From positions 15,573,112-15,637,111 of the forward strand of contig CM053253.1 in NCBI GenBank assembly GCA_028583405.1: 64,000 nt of DNA. Reading direction: 5' to 3'. The notes beneath the pieces were generated by a model. That model did not search any database. It saw only the letters and a program-made list of their open reading frames with translations, and was not told the DNA's origin. Source of the DNA: Pogonophryne albipinna. Its lineage: Eukaryota; Chordata; Actinopteri; Perciformes; Artedidraconidae. The first letter of the stretch is position 1, and the number at the start of each line of letters is the position of its first letter. The position numbers were made by a program, and so were the translations under genes. This document shows, in pieces, positions 61,516 to 64,000 of the stretch.

Positions 61516-63084
61516 CTAGAAGGGACATTTCGAGCATCATTGCGATTGTCAACATTTTTGAGTTTAGGATGGCCGAAGACACTACACTACCCATAATCCC
61601 CAGCTATCGTTTAGGACTACAGTCCCCGTGATTAATCTTCAAGGTCTGGGATTGGATGTTGGAGTGGCAGTGCGCCAAGGTTACGCCGAGCGTCAAACAG
61701 CTGTTTGAAATGGAACGAAACCACGCCAGACTATCCAAAACTGGAATCGAACGCCCCCCCAGAACTACACACTACACACTACACTATTGTGTTTCGCAAA
61801 ATGTTCTATGGGACGTCTGAACGTTTTCCCCACAATTAGAAGTTGCCAATATTAAACACATTGGTGTTATCAAATGTAAAACATATAATTAATAAATGGG
61901 TGAAAATCGCTGTCCATAATGCGCAGCATTAATATATAGCATTAATATATACCAGCGACGTGCGGTCAGGGGAGGCAGGTGAGGCAGAGCCTCACTTGTC
62001 ATTCTCCAATGTAACGGAAAAAAAGAATAATAATACAAATAATAATAATAATAAAATGTGTCCACTGATCTGTGTTGTAAATGTGATTTATGTATGATTC
62101 CAATCGCTTTTTATAGTAAAAATCGGCTAATTTGCCGAGCTCCGCTACAACTACGGGGAGCGATGAGATTGAGAAGTGAGGCAGGGACGAGCTCTGCCTC
62201 ACAGAAGCCCACAGTAACTTGCTGGAGCACGGGCACTAATTTAGCGCGGGCACTTATTTTGTGAGCGCGCTCAAGCCAGTTACTGTGTGGTGAGGTGAGG
62301 CACAAATGAGCTCTGCCTCACCTCAGAATGCGTCACCCCACAGAAACTGTCTGGAAAGCGGGCCCTAAGCGCATGCCTGCACCATCTCACTGTATGTCAC
62401 CAATGTAATGTTTGTAGATCCCTTTATTACATTTATCCTCGCCATCCATAGTCTCTAAATAACTTATTTCACGTATATATGATATTTAAGCTCGCTGGTC
62501 TCATCATACAACGGCAATGAAAAAGCACCAGGGGAGGCAGCCACAACCTCTGCCGCACTGAAGGGGGCGCAAGTGAGCCCACAGGTTCTTGTTGCTACTG
62601 TTATTCTACGCAGGGAGACGCGAACAACAAACTAGGCTTTTGAAACTAGAGGAAGATAAGGAGGACCATTTGGCCTTTGGTGTTACACATTTTTTCAGGG
62701 CGCAAAGGCCACATGCCAGGGCACAAAGGCCATTGAGGGAAACATTTGGATTTGGAGCTTGCAAATAAATAACTTCACTTTTTTATAAGAAAAACACACG
62801 AATGACATGGAAAACAAATCACTTTTTTAATATCAATAATATCAAACATGATATCATCATATAGGCCTATGCCTCCTTAGTATTACCGTATATAAAATGA
62901 AATACTTTACTTTGAATAATTAGTGTTTGGTATGTTTTCCATATACTACTTCTCCCATTCACAAATCAAATCAAAAAATCTAAAATTCTATTAATATGTA
63001 ACAAATATATTCCATTTCAGAGCAGAAGAAACAGCCTTCAAGAGTCAAACTCTGCACATACATCATTCAGCAGTGCACAGTGAA
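61516..63084. other. Non-coding sequence with an inverted-repeat module
   Basis: 61955-62340 starts CAGCGACGTGCGGTCAGGGG and contains GGCAGGTGAGGCAGAGCCTC, with the inverse GAGCTCTGCCTCACCTCAG near its far side (62308-62327), suggesting a DNA-transposon remnant. The remainder is unrecognised. Confidence 0.45.
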
Positions 63085-63270
<186 letters not shown>

Positions 63271-63334
63271 GCTACGAGAGTCTCTTTAATCAACTCCTCA
63301 CAGCTCTGGTCAGAAACTGGACAAAAGTTAAACA

Positions 63335-63620
63335 TGTACAAACCACAGACTGTCATGGCGAATACAATCGCTGCTTTAATTCTGTCTTTAGGACGTTGTT
63401 GTGAGTTTGGACGGAGCAGCTACAGGTTAGTTTAGCCTGATTGATCCATTCAGAAAACACGCATTTTAAAAGGTTTCTCGCTTGCCGTCTTATCTGCAGA
63501 CTTGTCAAAGCATTAATTCATGTTTTTTACTAACCGGTATCAGTATTTAGTTACTTCGGCATCATTTTGAAACGTGTATTACAATAAATCACGATAAAAT
63601 ATGTTCATTTTGTCGCAGTT
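63335..63620 (-). repeat. Dispersed repeat, copy B (inverted relative to 1919-2216)
   Basis: Reverse complement of the copy near the window start. The shared region begins GTACAAACCACAGACTGT and ends near TTTTGTCGCAGTT. Copy B continues into a GC-richer segment (63640-63760) that copy A lacks. Confidence 0.85.
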
Positions 63621-64000
63621 GGTTTCCATCACAGTATTTACATGGAAATAAGCCCCGCCCCCTCTCCAGCGCGTTCTGTTTGAATGACAGGAGTAAACAC
63701 AGCTGACAGCCGCGGTGAAACTCCAGAGCGATGAGAATATTCGCATTACTTCCGTTGTGAACGCAGCATAATGCAGTTCAGAAAACACTGTTCTGTCGCT
63801 TTTAAAGCAACTTCGAGATTTTAACAGTATCAGGGGCACACAGGCCATGGTGGCCGTAGGACGTACAATTATTTGTGGGGCATAACGGCCAGACCGAGGG
63901 GCTACGACGGCCATGGCCGCCGTGAAAATCCTACCCTGCCCACATGACAGCTCATTGTTACTTTGTAATTCTACTCCACTACAATTCAGAGGTTAACTTG
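63621..64000. other. Non-coding, probable continuation of a transposon
   Basis: GC-rich text (GCCCCGCCCCCTCTCCAGCG) and GTTGTGAACGCAGCATAATG suggest a DNA-transposon body, but the end was not found. Confidence 0.4.

Noticed and set aside
62521..62760. Words such as GCAAAGGCCACATGCCAGGG suggesting a gene fragment
   Set aside because: No open frame longer than chance and no splice sites. Likely decayed repeat.

Overview
This is nuclear DNA from a ray-finned (teleost) fish. The evidence is spliced vertebrate genes with compact introns, very long (CA)n, (GT)n and (GA)n microsatellites, and a transposon mix typical of fish (L2/Maui-type and Rex3/RTE-type LINEs, many hAT, PIF/Harbinger and piggyBac elements). 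No bacterial genes, operons or CRISPR arrays are visible.

Two host genes are recognisable and lie head to head. On the minus strand, 15655-15760 is the first coding exon of a beta-1,4-galactosyltransferase 5 gene (b4galt5): short cytosolic tail, signal anchor and a GTAAGT donor. No further b4galt5 exon was found, so 1-15654 is most simply read as its long first intron, filled with repeats. On the plus strand, slc9a8 (endosomal/Golgi Na+/H+ exchanger NHE8) is complete in 16 coding exons from ATG 22500 to TGA 47871, with a poly(A) signal at 48849. The joined exons keep frame throughout and give 653 codons plus stop. The same divergent b4galt5-slc9a8 order is known on human chromosome 20q13. One slc9a8 intron (43503-43588) has the hallmarks of a minor-spliceosome (U12-type) intron.

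Everything else is mobile or repetitive DNA, and many elements can be delimited to the base from terminal inverted repeats (TIRs) and target-site duplications (TSDs). Region by region: 1-15.6 kb holds a fold-back element around a 285-bp CA tract, a 5'-truncated L2 LINE, a hAT element with a BED zinc-finger ORF, several MITEs and a Rex3 tail. The 16-22 kb intergenic region holds a cluster of three related hAT insertions, one with an almost intact transposase. The slc9a8 introns hold two larger hAT elements (one containing a 22-unit 30-bp minisatellite), two antisense LINEs and a Harbinger element. The 3' flank (49-64 kb) is a mosaic: a piggyBac element inserted in an older repeat, a hAT carrying two further insertions, a 1.6-kb tandem duplication containing a ~209-bp satellite and a solo LTR, and a second copy of the Harbinger-like element.

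No undescribed molecular system is demonstrated. The observations most worth following are the U12 intron, the long secretory-type N-terminus of the fish NHE8, the three-element hAT cluster, the minisatellite inside a hAT element, and the datable order of events in the 3' duplication.
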